Part shown: one piece after another, positions 11,082 through 22,909 of the stretch
Layout of the letters: each line of letters starts with the position of its first letter
Position numbering within the stretch: the stretch's first letter is position 1
Source: Daphnia carinata
Lineage: Eukaryota > Arthropoda > Branchiopoda > Diplostraca > Daphniidae
DNA: 64,000 nucleotides
NCBI RefSeq assembly: GCF_022539665.2
Contig: NC_081336.1
Location: 9,958,778-10,022,777, forward strand
Reading direction: 5' to 3'
Translations under genes and position numbers: made by a program
Notes under the pieces: model-generated
What the model was told of the DNA's origin: nothing
Databases searched by the model: none
The model's input: the letters and a program-made list of their open reading frames with translations, nothing else

Positions 11082-11650
11082 ATGCAGCAGCCACGACCCA
11101 ATTGTCCAGTGTAAAGCAGATAGTTCATCGATGGCTGTGCTGCGTTTGAATGCAATTCATAGCGGAGGAAGTTTTCTACTCTTTTTCCAGGTTAGTTTTT
11201 ACATATTTTTATTTCCTTTCAAGGCATGTATCATCGCACAATGACATCTCACAAGGGCCTAAAATCTCGACTCGCCCTCTCAGTTGTTTGGCTGTGATTT
11301 TTTTTTTTCAAATTGTAACCCTTTTTTCCCTTTTATTGATTTTCGAGAGATCCTTGAAAATGATGCAGTGTAAGAATGCACTGATTACGTCTTTTTTGCG
11401 CCCATTCATGGTCAGCCTTGCCTTCCAGTCCTTTTTTTTTCCTGGCCACATTTCGCCATTTTGGCGCCATTTCTGGTTCGATGGCGCCATAGAGTGAGGC
11501 TTGACATTGTATTGCTCGAACTGACGAACAATGCAAGTGGCCTGTGTTTTGGTTAGAAATGGGGAAACAGATGGCTTGGCAGTATCGTTTGAAGAACAAT
11601 CACTCTTTCTTGCCAACTTCATTTGATTTTTCGCATTTTGTTTTCCCAAA
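11082..11650. repeat. Post-PBS repeat block, copy 1
   Basis: The block runs from the PBS-like motif through TTCCAGGTTAG (a possible splice donor) to the 3'-flank repeat. It matches 22927-23530, 42104-42730 and 46068-46655. A minus-strand frame of 113 codons (11308-11649) recurs with altered length in the other copies (138 codons at 42364-42780; split frames at 23170-23510). The product, if any, is unrecognised and basic/polar. Confidence 0.55.
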
Positions 11651-11916
11651 CTTTAGAAAGTCACACCAGAAAAAGTGGCATTTGCTCGGTATATGTCTGC
11701 TCGTTTAAAAAAATCGTAAAATCAACTGTATACAAGCAGATGATTTGCTTGAAAACAAATGGATAGGATAGTATAATAAATAATAATAAATAAAATAATT
11801 GTATTATTAAATGGCTGTGTTGTTGAGTGAAAGACACTTTTTCAATTTGCTAAACCTGTATCAGTGTATACAGCCTTTGTCAATGTTTTTTTTGTTTTTA
11901 CTTGCTTTTACTTGCT

Positions 11917-11955
<39 letters not shown>

Positions 11956-12585
11956 AATGGTTTGCTAAATTGCAACGCAGCTGGCAAGAAAAGATTTGAT
12001 TGTTCGCGAGATTGTCAAGTTTGACGGTCGTACTGTTTTCACGTGAAAATTTCTTTCATTTGACTAGTGGAATTGTTAAACGCTCGCAGTTAGCTCTTCC
12101 AGGGAAAAGCGGTTTCTTATTTGCCTTTCAAATGAAGAAAATTGGGATTTTTTATTCATCATTCGAGATACTTTTTTTCATTATTATTATTTTTTCATTG
12201 TTTACTTAGGTTCTTTACTGTTCTGATTGTTTTCCTGTATCAGTTCCTTTAGAGTTTGCTAGAAGGTTGAAATGAAATGAGATACTTATCCAATGAGAGA
12301 AGAGGCTCTTTGAACCGATATTGAATCACTTGACTTATGGTTTGATACTTTCTTTTATTTTAAAGTCGTTTGCCCACATCGAATTTATAAATTGCCGAAT
12401 GAGTCGCAATCAACATGGCTAAAGGAGTCATAAATTGATAAGACTCTAGGGCGAAGTAGTCATTATTTTTATTTTTGAAAGTCCGTCGGCCTGAGCAATA
12501 CACCCAAGAAGCGGGATATTTGAGTTTTCAAGGGGTAAATGGCAAAATAATTCCGAGTAATGTAGACGAGAAGACGAGTTGTGAT
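11651..12585. repeat. Ankyrin-kinase 3'-flank repeat, copy 2
   Basis: Same family as 5145-6104, lying 3' of copy B. It contains a long T-run at about 11921-11954 that is short or absent in other copies. No gene seen. Confidence 0.75.
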
Positions 12586-15492
12586 TCAAACAACAAGTGC
12601 TGCATCGAGCAGTTTTAGGATTTCGTCCTTGTTGCTATTCTTATCATTATCGCGTAAAAAACTTCGAGCATTCCTTCCCTCATCGTCCTTTGCATTCACA
12701 TCAATTCCCAGTTGGATTAAGAGTTGAATGGCGTCAATTAAATTTGGGCTTGAATTGTATCTACACAAATAATGGAGCGCATTACCTCCATCATTGCTCT
12801 TTGCATTGACATCAATTCCCAGTTGGGTTAAGAGTTGAATGGCCCCAATTAAATTTGGGCTTGACTTCCGTGTACACAACCAATGGAGCGCGTTCCGTCC
12901 ACTCTTGTCCTTTGCATTCACATCAATTCCTTTTTGGATTAAGAGTTGAATGGCGTCAATTAAATTTGGGCTTGACTTCTTCATACACAAATAATGGAGC
13001 GTATTCCGTCCATAACCACCCTTTGCATTCACATCGATTCCCAGTTGGATTAAGAGTTGAATGGCGTCAATTAAATTTGGGCTTGAATTGTATCTACACA
13101 AATAATGGAGCGCATTCTTTCCCCAATAATCGTTTGCATTCCCATCAATTCCCAGTTGGATTAAAAGTTGAATGGCGTCAATTAAATTTGGGCTTGAATT
13201 TGATTGACACAAACAATGTAGCGCATTCCTTCCCGAAGTGCTCTTTGCATTCACATCAATTCCCAGTTGGATTAAGAGTTGAATGGCGTCAATTAAATTT
13301 GGGTTTGATTTTGATTTACACAAATGATGGAGCGCATTCCTTCCCCAAATGTCCTTTGCATTCACATCAATTCCCAGTTGGATTAAGAGTTGAATGGCGT
13401 CAATTAAATTTGGGCTTTGCTTCGATTTACACAAAAAATGGAGCGCATTCATTCCCCATCTGTCCTTTGCATTCACATCAATTCCCAGTTGGATTAAGAG
13501 TTGAATGGCGTCAATTAAATTTGGGCTTTGCTTCGATTTACACAAAAAATGGAGCGCATTCATTCGCCATCTGTCCTTTGCATTCACATCAATTCCCAGT
13601 TGGATTAAGAGTTGAATGGCGTCAATTAAATTTGGGCTTGAATTTGATTCACACAAATAATGAAGCGCATTCTTTCCCCAAATGTCCTTTGCATTCATAT
13701 CGATTCCAATGCGAATGAAGTCGTTGGCTCTTCCTTTTAGATCAGACAAAGAGTCACGAGCACAAAGTTGTCGAAATTCTTCTTCTTTTTCAGCCAGCTA
13801 AATTGGAGAGATTTACGATTGTTTACGTTGCTACTTCCCCATTTACAAAAAAATAATATTACTCGATTCTTGATGGATTCCAGTTGTTTCACGACTTCTT
13901 TCGAACTAATTCTTTTTTCCGGATCGTTTTCTAACATTTTTGTTAGTAAGTCATCCTCATAATATTTACGCAATTCGACATCAAATTCTAGAATTAAACA
14001 ACCATGTGTTCATAAATAGAAGAGTAAAATAGAATGGAATTCAGTTGGGATTACTCGTCATATTCACCGCACGTCCTCCAATTATGTTATCATGAATTTC
14101 ATTTTCTTTTTCACTTGAACCGAATAGATGTTGTCCCTTCAAAAAAATGTAACCAAAGACGAGGCCGAGGACAAACACATCGCTCTTGACCGTGCCCCAA
14201 ATTTCTTCGTTTTCCGCCTTTTTTCCGTTGATCAGCTTTTCCAGCAATTCGGGTGCGTACCATTTTCTGGTTCCTCTCACCCCAGACCACGAATGTTTTC
14301 CTTTTTCGTTTACGGATTTGGCCAGTCCAAAATCAGACCATTTGATTATTATCTCTTCAATTTTTCCAGGCTTTCGCATAATGAGGATGTTTTCCGGTTT
14401 AATGTCTCGATGAATTAAGTTCATTGAATGGATGTATGCCAAGCCTGTAGCTAATTGCCGGAATATTTCGATTTGACGTGGCATACGGCCGTTGTATTTT
14501 TTGGGATCACCCTCCTTCAGGAAAAGTTGATCTAAAGAAGCGACACATAATTCCAATGCGTAGTACCTTTAACACGACAACAAAAAACAAATCAATTTTG
14601 TAATCATTTTGTTATTTAAATTCAGAAAAAAAATGTCTTACATAAAGTCATTGTCCGTTTCACAATGAAGAAGTTTGACGATGTTCGGATGATCCAATTT
14701 TAGCATTGCGTCTTCTTCTCTTTTGTCCACATGGCGCATTTCAACTCTTTTGACTGCCACTTCACGACCTCCGAACTTCCCTTTAAATACCGTACCAAAG
14801 CCACCTTCCCCTATTGGTTGTTGGCGGTCGAACCAAATTTTCATCTCTTTCTTATCTTTATTTTGCAAATAGTATAACGCACTCCATCCAGCGTTGTTTG
14901 GCACCATCAAATCTATTCCGAGTTTAGTGAAAATACTAATTACGTCGAGTAAATTTGGGTTTGAATTGTAGCGACATAGATAATGGAGCGCATTTGATCC
15001 ATCGTCGGTTATTGCCTTTGCGTCGATTCCGGATTGGATCAAGATTTGAATTGCGCCGATTACGATTTGGCTTGAATTGTATCGACACAAATAATGAACG
15101 GCATTCATTCCATCGTTGTCCCTTGCATTCACGTCCATTCCGCTTCCGATTACAAGTTGAATTGCGTCGGTTAATTTTGAGTTTGAATAGTTCCGACACA
15201 AAAGGTGGAGCGCATTCCTTCCGTCTTTGTCCTTTGCGTTAAGGTTAACTCGGAACTGAATTAATTCTTGGATTTTTCCCGTTAGATCCAATCGCGAATC
15301 CCTCCCACACAATTCAAGCAATTCTTTTTCTTTTCCAGTGAGCTAAATTGAACGAATTGACGTAAGCATATGATTGTTCGACTTGCTTTAAATTCATTTA
15401 TACCATGATCGGGTGTAATTGAATGAAATGTTCGTCCAACATGTTTTCCAATAGGTACTTCACGTAAAAATCGCGTAAATTGCCATCCGTTT
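12586..15492 (-). CDS. Ankyrin-kinase copy B (Ank-kinase-Ank), intact frame
   Basis: Exons 15492-15404, 15342-14642, 14566-14055, 13987-13863 and 13797-12586 join in frame; the last four give 850 codons including stop. Order: three ankyrin repeats and a degenerate fourth, kinase N-lobe (GEGGFGTVF, AVKRV), C-lobe with hinge YALELC, HRDIKPEN, DFG, GVRGTRKWYAPE, a C-lobe end exon (DPEKRISSKEVV), then nine near-identical 37-residue ankyrin repeats and a cap (NKDEILKLLD). All catalytic landmarks are present, so it is probably an active Ser/Thr kinase of the IRE1/RNase L-like branch. It lacks a KEN nuclease. The first exon is a pseudokinase-module remnant with a 36-bp in-frame deletion, and the true start is unclear. 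Ligand and role are unknown. Confidence 0.8.
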
Positions 15493-15586
15493 CTAAATAA
15501 AGCAATCAACTCTTTTAATCATAAAACAATATCATTATAGGAGAGGAGAGAAGGTGTGGTTGGAACAAAAAACTTATTTTTTGAAA

Positions 15587-16057
15587 TCAGGACATTTTCT
15601 GTATGATGTCTCCATGAACTAAATTATTTGAATGGATGTATTCGAGACCAGAAGATAATTGAAGCAAACCATTTATCTGATGTGGCATGGCTCCCTCGTA
15701 TGTTCGGGAATCATCAAAATGGCTTCGGGCATCCTTCAAGTGCATCCAACCTGAAGTGGCCCAATATGAGTCCGATCCAAAGTACCTGGTAAAAAGAGAA
15801 CTAAACAAAATAAAATCATTGTTGATACTGTATTACTATTCAAAATAATAAGAAATATCCTACATATAGTCATCGTCACTTTCACAGCGAACAAGTTCGT
15901 CGATGTTTCGGATATAGAACTTTAGCACAGCTTTTTTTACTTCTTTTTTTTTGTCGACACGATGTGCTCGAACTCTTTTCGCTTTAACGTTACGAACTCC
16001 ACACATTCGTCTTAACATTTGACGTGAACCACCCGCCATATTTTCGATATTCACCAA
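15587..16057 (-). pseudogene. Decayed pseudokinase module upstream of copy B
   Basis: Fragments of the module-1 pseudokinase remain: an N-lobe relic (16057-15860, ending DDDYM before a GTAGGA donor) and a C-lobe start (15808-15587, GLEYIHSNNLVHGDII) that runs into a frameshift and stop. The rest of the C-lobe is missing before the exon at 15492. Comparison with copy D shows deletion rather than a different architecture. Confidence 0.65.
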
Positions 16058-18987
16058 ATACTGAATAACTGTACAGTTTTCGAATGACTTTGTGGCAATG
16101 GCTTCCTTTTCAGACCCACTTCAATGACCAACGCCTTTACGTAGTTGGTAACGCCACGCAATACTGTGTTATCAGCTGGCCAGATTTATCAGTTGCGAAA
16201 TGATGAGTCTCTTGCACAAAAATTCGAGAACAACGGAAAATAATGATGGACTTTTCGATCCTGAATAAATATGGCACTCCGTTTCCCACCGTTGACTCTA
16301 TATTAGAAATTTGAAATTTCAATCATCCTTTCCTTGCTTTTCAATATATTTTTTTTTTCGTTATAATTTTCCATTTGAGGATTTTTGGATATGAAGTAGG
16401 TTGCCATTTTGGTTATAGATGTATTCATTATCTCTGTATTACCATGGAAACAATGTGTTTATCTTCATGTATTCATCACTGGAAATGTTCCACTATCCGT
16501 ATCGATCACTACGTGGCTCCACCAACCCCCATTTCGCTTGTTTCGTTTTTTTTTTGTTGTTGTTGTTTTTTTTTTTTGCTTCTCCTTCTCAGCAGGAGAC
16601 GGTCCCTGTTTTAAATTCACGATCGAACATTCAACTAATTCAGTTAGTCGATTTTCGACGAAAGGAACTGCATTAATCGTGACGTAACGTAGATGGGTTT
16701 TATTGATAGAAAAAACTAAAATGGGCAACACTTCTTTTCCATCAAAACACCGAAGACAAATTTCTCTATTAAATAATTTCTGTGTTGTTTCAATTTTTCA
16801 TCCTAGGGTGTAGATGAGACCTTCATCCAGTACGTACATCCATTGGAACACCGGAAGATGAACCTTGTGTGCTGAAATCAGCTTAAAGAAAAATACAGTA
16901 AATATGATTGCTTTCTGGCTCAGCAAATCCCATGTAATTCACAAAGTTTGTAGCTCATTCATTTCTGTTGTCAATATTTGCAGTTGCCTGTGACGTGGAT
17001 TGGGATTAAGCCATTTGATGTACAAGATCGACCATTATGTTGAAGTACGTCACAACAGGAAAGGCTTCCATTTCATTTACGAAAGAAAACATTTAGGAAG
17101 AGCTGATGAAGCATGAATAGCAGATTGACAACTCATTGTCATGTACTTTCCAACAACAGCATTACAGGCAATGAAACATTTGACATCAAAGCCATCAGAA
17201 TCATGCATGGGTAAATACATAAAGAAATAGTATGTATCTATTTTCTTTCAGAAATAACAGGTTTTCAAAGAGCTCTATAAATTCTTTAAAAGAAGTATTT
17301 TTAAGTTAATTTTCCGTTTTTTTTTGTAAAGTTTGAAGCAATTAGGCAACGTCTAATTTATATGAAAAAAAGGAAAAGGGGTAACAAAAGAAAAGTATTT
17401 AAAGCCGTCTGACCGTTATTTTGGAACATGCTGAATCTCGATGGTGTCTTTTTGAAAGACGTGGATCGCTTTGTCCTGACCCTGTTTACAGGTTTAAAAA
17501 GTTTTATAAGGGTTTCATTTGCTAGCTAGAAGTAATAGATTTGTAAATTATGTTTTAAGGGTTAATATATGTAATCAATTATAGATGTGATGGAGTTCCC
17601 GATTGTGGACGAGTTCGTGATCCAAACTTCATGAGTGGTAAAGCCAATCTTTTATATTTAAAATATGTGGCCATTAGCTTAATTTCATATTTTGTTTTTT
17701 TAAGGCTTATGTATGCTTACATATGGTTTTGTGTGGAATCCTTGGGTGTTCCGTAGTTGCTGAATCAGGAAATTTATGTGTGGCAGTTTTGTTAGCTGCT
17801 TCCATGCTACATCTTTGGGTGATTTATTGCTATGATGCACTCTTTCTACGGCTCTGCTGTGAAACTGGTATAAATTACCCTCATTGGTGTTTCTGTTTCA
17901 TAACTGTGCGAGTTGTTTCTTCTAGTTTGTGTAATTGTTTTATTTTTTTTTATAGGATGGGCATGGGTTAATGGTGCTTTCCATTTACCTGCTTCCATTC
18001 TTAAGGTTCCATTCAGGGTATGGCTCAGGTAATCTGTGGCATAAATAATTTTTGAGCTGTGATGTTTTAAGCATATGACTGGCAGCCCATGAGGCTATGA
18101 AGTCAATCAGGATACTGAGCTCTTATTAATGCCATGTTTTTATTACTATTTTAATGAATAGTCGTTGTATTTTCCACGTGTCGTTTCAGGTTTTTTAAAC
18201 GGGTGGTTGCGTGGACATTTCATGGCACCGTTCTTACCGAATTGGCCGCGATGTTGCATCGAGCAGCCTTCATGGATTTGTCCCAATAACTTTTGATGTC
18301 GAAGCTTCTCGAATTTCTGCCTGATAGAAATGGTGATGCAACACAATAGTAATTCAGTTTTATTTATGTAACAAACCAATTGAGATGCTTACATGTTGTT
18401 GAACCTTGAACTCCAGGGCATCTAATCGGTTGTCTCTGTTTTCCAGTTTCAATATTTTACTCTCCAAAAGTGAAAGCACTTCAGTCTTGACAGAATGATG
18501 AATAAAATGGTTTTTTTTTATTCCAGGTGAAATGGAAAGAACAGACTTTCTTACACAATTGCCAGTTAATTGTTGCAGCTGTTTGTTCGAGGAAAATCCG
18601 AACGGAAAAAAAAGAACGGACGTCAAGTGCAAGTAACCAGCCATTGCATCACCCAAGACGTATACTGATTTAACCCCGGCGACTGCATCACCGATTTATG
18701 GCACAACTTGAAAGTGCTGGTAAACTTTTCATTTCTAGGTTAGGTGAGGGAAGAAAGTGGATCCTACGTGTTTGCTGTAGGTGACTGCCCGGATTTAAGT
18801 TAAAGGCAGGAACTGAAGTAGAAGAAGGGCCACCCATTTGAATCTGCCCGTCGACGATATCGATGATCCTCAGGCCACAACAGTCCATAATTTTCACGAT
18901 CTTGAGAGTTTCCAAAAAGCTCAGCTGCTCAATAAGGTAATGGTGGTCTTCAGTTCTCATCGACTAGATTTTAATTAAATATGTTAG

Positions 18988-19360
18988 CTACGACAGACAT
19001 GGATAGCTGAAAAGAATTCAGCAACTAATGGTGAAGAACGCGAGCCACCAGCTCAGACGAGACGAAGATGTGAGTTTGTTTTGAACAACAAAGTCCCGTT
19101 TTGGAACGAACACAGTCAAGTTTATCAGTTGGACTTTGGAGGGTGAGTGACCCAAGAATCTGTGAAAAATTTTCAGATTGAATTCTAAGGAAAACAGGTA
19201 GTTTATTATCAGCTGAGGCTTGATGATGTTCTAATTGAGATGAATGACAGGTTATGCAGTTTAGCAGAATCGATGGGAATGCCTACACGTTAGATTTCAG
19301 TATCCTTTCTCAGCTGTCCAGGCTTTTGCTGTGGCATTGGTGACTCAATGATTGAAATAA
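18988..19360 (+). pseudogene. Tubby-like C-terminal domain fragment, disabled copy
   Basis: Two exons are visible. The first (about 18988-19197) encodes [22 protein letters not shown] and VTQESVKNFQIEF, close to the NKTPVWN...GRVTQASVKNFQI signature of Tubby/TULP proteins. The second (from 19251) encodes [15 protein letters not shown]. Relative to the copy at 52715-53104 it has TGA for the Arg after GG, TAA after IEF, and a 1-nt deletion after TLD. It is therefore a pseudogene. No upstream Tubby exons were found. Confidence 0.75.
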
Positions 19361-19680
19361 AAATGGTATTTGGATAAATCTGTCCAGAGATGGTCAATGT
19401 GACATTAAGCATTCGTAACTGTGAGAATCTATTCCACGTGTCATTCCTTTGTTAAATATGAAAGTTTCCAATACACGTTAATGAGGGAAATTGGCCGGGA
19501 CATTACATTTCCTGCAAGATGAAACCGACAGGTATCTAACACATTGCCGTTAAATTGTGAGTACAAATTTGTTAATTGTGTGGCACCATTAAGGTTTTAA
19601 GAAATAAAATATAGGAAAGTAGTAGTTAAAATAACGACTGTTTTTTAAAGATAGTCTTATTTTTTACGTTTATGGGCCAG

Positions 19681-19800
19681 GTTACCCGTGGCGTTCGTAG
19701 CGGGAGTTTTTGGAATCATGCGAAACATAAAGAAATGGGCTTATTTTTCACAGTTATGGGCTATGTTACCCGTGGCGTTCGTAGCGGGATTTTTGGAACT
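19681..19800 (+). repeat. Dispersed motif CGTTACCCGTGGCGTTCGTAG, two tandem copies
   Basis: Starting at 19681 and 19765, each copy reads GTTACCCGTGGCGTTCGTAG followed by CGGGA-TTTTTGGAA, preceded by GGGCTTATTTTT-like DNA. Further copies are at 53423, 53507 and, inverted, 58567-58603. It is probably the conserved end of a mobile element. Confidence 0.5.
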
Positions 19801-19900
19801 ACATATAACGCATGATATAAACGTTAGGCAGTAGTCATAACGTAGGTTGCGTTAGGAAGGTGTATTTGAGTTTCCATCATCTCAACAGTGTTTTGTTTTT

Positions 19901-21031
19901 TAATTGTGGTTTTTACCTCTACGCAAAGGATTGTGTTATAACAACCACTTCGAATTTGGATAACTCCAAATCTATAACTTCCAGGTAAACCTAAATAGAA
20001 TTTTCGGCACCACCGTTGAATTGCGAGTTTGAATCATGTATTTGTGTGGCAAACCTGATCTGCCATGTCGAACATAAATCACTGATTATGAGTAAAATAT
20101 TTTTACAAGATGTGCTATTTGCAATCAAAATATTCTTCAAGAATTGGATCTACAATTTACTTTCTTCTGGTTATAACCATATATGTTCCACTATCATCTT
20201 AGTTCGGATGGCTGCCAAATTAAGGTGATGGTTTTGAAACATAAGCTTCAATTGTTATGTGTGCGGTAGTCCTTTGAAGTGGTATGTAGGCCGCACCTGA
20301 AAATTGAACTTAAAGAACTTTGAATGCCCCTATTATGTTAATTTTCTATAGTTTACGCTTGAAACTATGCAGATCTTGTGTACCTTGTAATGGAGAACAT
20401 AGTTCATTTTTTAAATTTCCGAAATTTCAACTTCCGGTTCAAGATCCGGTTTTTAAATGCTTAATAACTCACTATCTGTTTGTCTGAACAAAAAAAGACC
20501 GATATTTTCGTGATCCTCGTAAAATTTGGGATCGAATCCATGTGTCAGTAGAAAATACCCGAAAATCGTCAAAAATCGCAAATTTCCCTGAACTATATAG
20601 TTCAGGGAAAATCACGATTTTGGCCAAAATGGACTTTTCGCCAAAAACGGATCAAAATAGGTCAGACACACCCTAAATTTCATGAGGATCACGAAAATCA
20701 TATTCGTTTTGTTGTGGGCCCCGTATTTCTGGAGATATAGGCAACTTCCGGTCATTTCCGGTAATTTTTTTTTTACACTTTGCAAAAAGTAAAAAATGAA
20801 CATTAATATTCCAAACATTTTAAGCATTTTGATCATAAGTGTAGCTTCTATTCTCTAACCAGCGCTTTGTTTTTGATTCTTAATTGTGGTTTTTACCTCT
20901 ACTTAAAGGGGTTTTATAACAATTACGTCGAATTTGAATAACTCCTAAACTATAACTTTTAGGTAAAAATAGACTGAAGTTTCGACATCAACGTTGAATT
21001 ACGAGTTCAAATCATGTATTGTTATGGCAAT
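19901..21031. repeat. Direct-repeat pair flanking a fold-back block
   Basis: Two ~150-bp direct repeats (19901-20052 and 20881-21031) start TAATTGTGGTTTTTACCTCTAC and end near CATGTATT-TGTGGCAA. They enclose about 830 bp that contains the fold-back at 20499-20715. The arrangement recurs at 53648-54761. It could be a non-autonomous element with short terminal direct repeats. No coding sequence. Confidence 0.45.
20499..20715. repeat. Imperfect inverted repeat with a 28-bp perfect palindrome
   Basis: Both arms carry TTTTCGTGATCCTC-x-T(A/G)AAATTT in opposite orientation. At the centre, 20583-20610 is a perfect palindrome whose half is TTTCCCTGAACTAT. The duplicate near 54240-54440 lacks one palindrome arm. 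Confidence 0.6.
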
Positions 21032-21956
21032 ATCTAGGTTTCAGATATTAATTTAAAAAATACGAAAAGTCGGGCTTAATTTTTTTGTCGGGCTTATTTT
21101 TAAATCTGACGAAATTGAATTTCCGCTAGATGGCAATGCAAGTTCATAACCCGTAGTGTCAGAAATCAAACTAATTTGTGCTCGTAGAAGTTCAATCAAA
21201 TCAAATGGTGTGTCAAAAAGTGTTTTCCTTTTTTGTGTTGATCAAGTGAAGCTTATCAATGGATTATTCTTTGTGTAACAGGGTAACAGGTGTGGTGAAC
21301 TATCATCATACTTACCAATTAATTTTATCAGCAACTATCCATCATACATTTCTCATGCTCGTGAAGAGGTACTAGACATATATTTTCCAATAAGAATCCT
21401 ATTGCCATTATTCTGCTGTTGAGAAGTAGCTCGTCAAACCAATATTGCAAAGGATGCTGGCATGCAGGCTTCTTGTCATTTCGACTGAGCCTTTCAAGTA
21501 GTGTGATTTTGAGTTGAAGAGTGAGGTATTAGACTCATATTTTGGCATTCAGTGTTACAATTGCCATAATTCTGCTTTTTATTTTTAGCCCGCAACTAAA
21601 ATGGCAAAGAATGCTGGCCAAAAAAGATCATTCTTCACAAACTCATCATTGTATGTAAGTTTGAATGTGATGGGAAGTGCAGCATCTTCCTCACAACTGC
21701 GTTGAAAACGATTGGAAACCACAAATTCAGCAGTCGTCTCACTATTTCTACCTTGCCAGTCACCACACTTTGACATGAACCTCAACACCACTATGCCTCA
21801 GTATTTTAAGTTTCTTTTTTCTTTAGTATTATTTCTTTAAAAAACTTAATATCTTATTACAGGACTACCAAGCCTGCCTCATCATCCGGAAAATTGCTGG
21901 CCCTGCAAATTCCCTAGTCTACGAACAGCAAGCCTAAGTAAAAAAAGGCCCTTCTT
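21032..21956. other. No gene recognised
   Basis: Duplicated at 54762-55675. A minus-strand frame (21585-21791) and its counterpart (55322-55516) share about four fifths of their residues, but a plus-strand frame overlaps in one copy and no motif is recognisable. Confidence 0.4.
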
Positions 21957-22110
21957 CACCTCGCCCGTCATCGTTTCGCCGTCGCCCTGTCATCGCTTCG
22001 CCCATCGTCCCGTCATCGCTTCGCCCGTCACCCCGTCATCGCTTCGCCCGTCATCCCGTCATCGCTTCGCCCGTCGCCCTGTCATCCCTTCGCCCGTCGC
22101 CGCCTAGTGG
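21957..22110. repeat. Minisatellite, TTCGCCCGTCATC units
   Basis: Tandem units of CATCGCTTCGCCCGTC with variants (CATCCCGT, GCCCTGT) form a GC-rich block in AT-rich DNA. The duplicate at 55676-55920 has more units. The opposite strand of the same motif lies at 1437-1545 and 32039-32147. Confidence 0.7.
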
Positions 22111-22169
22111 TCGCCTCGTGGTCTTCGTGGTATCGTTGTTATTTTATGTAATGTATAGTGTGCTAATTA

Positions 22170-22330
22170 ACAGGTTGGCTGCCACGCTTCTTTTTGTTCC
22201 CCTTTTTTTTTTAGCTTGATAGGGACGGGCCGCGCTGCTCTACTCCATGGTCTATGTGCCGTGGGGTGGAGCTGTCGCCACTGCCCAAGATTCGCCGTAA
22301 GGCGCCAGGCAATGCACCATAGGGCCTTTC
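22170..22330. mobile_element. 3'-truncated TA-type MITE
   Basis: Its left ~150 bp match the complete element at 55983-56295, including ACAGGTTGGCTGCCACGC preceded by TA. It loses similarity at about 22325 (GGGCC), and no right inverted end follows. Confidence 0.6.
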
Positions 22331-22909
22331 GAAGAAGAACAGATAGTTTCCCTAATTTCAAATGGAGAAGCCCAAAGTCGCTCTTGCAGGACCAGGACAA
22401 TGTCAAGAGCGCGTGTCAGCCATTAGCGAGTGGTGGTTCTTCACTGAGAGTTCAATGCTCTCCCTAGCAAAGAAAGTAACCGTGCCGGATGTCGCCATTT
22501 TTTGACTATTTACAAGGAAGGGGAAAACGTTGCCAGATGTCAGCGAATATTTGTTTCATTTTTATTCACATTTACAAAATATCTTCAATACGTATACATT
22601 AATATTTATCTAGATTATAGAAATTTTGTAAATCCAACGCTATAAAAAAAAATTGTGCTTTACGTAGGAGAACGTTAAAACTTAAAAATCTGACAGCGTC
22701 GAGTATGACTAGTCTGTGATGTAGGGTGCTAAACTTATCAACAAATCTTGTGAAGCCGAAAAGTGAAATGAATATTCATCTGAAATTATAATAGGGATTT
22801 TACCCTAGAAGAACAGTACTTTCCAAAGACTGCCCTCAGCATATTATGACTTTGCTGGACACGAAGGCTTCATTTGAGCAGTATTAATAGTATTCAATTA
22901 ACAATTATT
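22331..22909. other. No gene recognised
   Basis: Unique AT-rich sequence between the truncated MITE and the PBS-like motif. Nothing identifiable. Confidence 0.4.

Larger units (their letters stand above)
16058..22330. repeat. Segmental duplication 2, left member
   Basis: This stretch aligns collinearly with about 49690-56125. It includes the 5' flank of copy B, a ~2.3-kb stretch without recognised exons, the Tubby-like fragment, the direct-repeat/fold-back block, the minisatellite and the start of a MITE. Divergence is modest and mostly small indels, so the duplication is older than an assembly artefact would be. In 16700-18980 I see only short unassigned frames, such as 18688-18960 on the minus strand. 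Confidence 0.8.

Noticed and set aside
12855-13718. 287-codon plus-strand open frame
   Set aside because: It is the antisense of the 111-bp ankyrin repeats. Because the unit is a multiple of three and nearly invariant, the opposite frame stays open. The ankyrin frame on the minus strand has splice sites, a cap and family motifs.
12586-15342. KEN endoribonuclease domain behind the kinase, as in IRE1 or RNase L
   Set aside because: The exon after the C-lobe end reads directly into ankyrin repeats in every copy; no KEN-like sequence was seen.
16409-16731. Several overlapping open frames on both strands
   Set aside because: They are short, mutually overlapping, contain a poly-T/GTT-rich stretch and lack motifs. 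The duplicate near 50.1 kb does not keep them.
17723-17971. Possible amidotransferase start (LCGILGCS) in an 82-codon frame
   Set aside because: The resemblance is limited to a few residues, and the duplicate at 51414 has a shorter frame. No further family motif follows.
22216-22467. 83-codon frame, with related 56029-56298
   Set aside because: It lies within the TA-type MITE and its flank, is not conserved in length and has an overlapping frame on the other strand.
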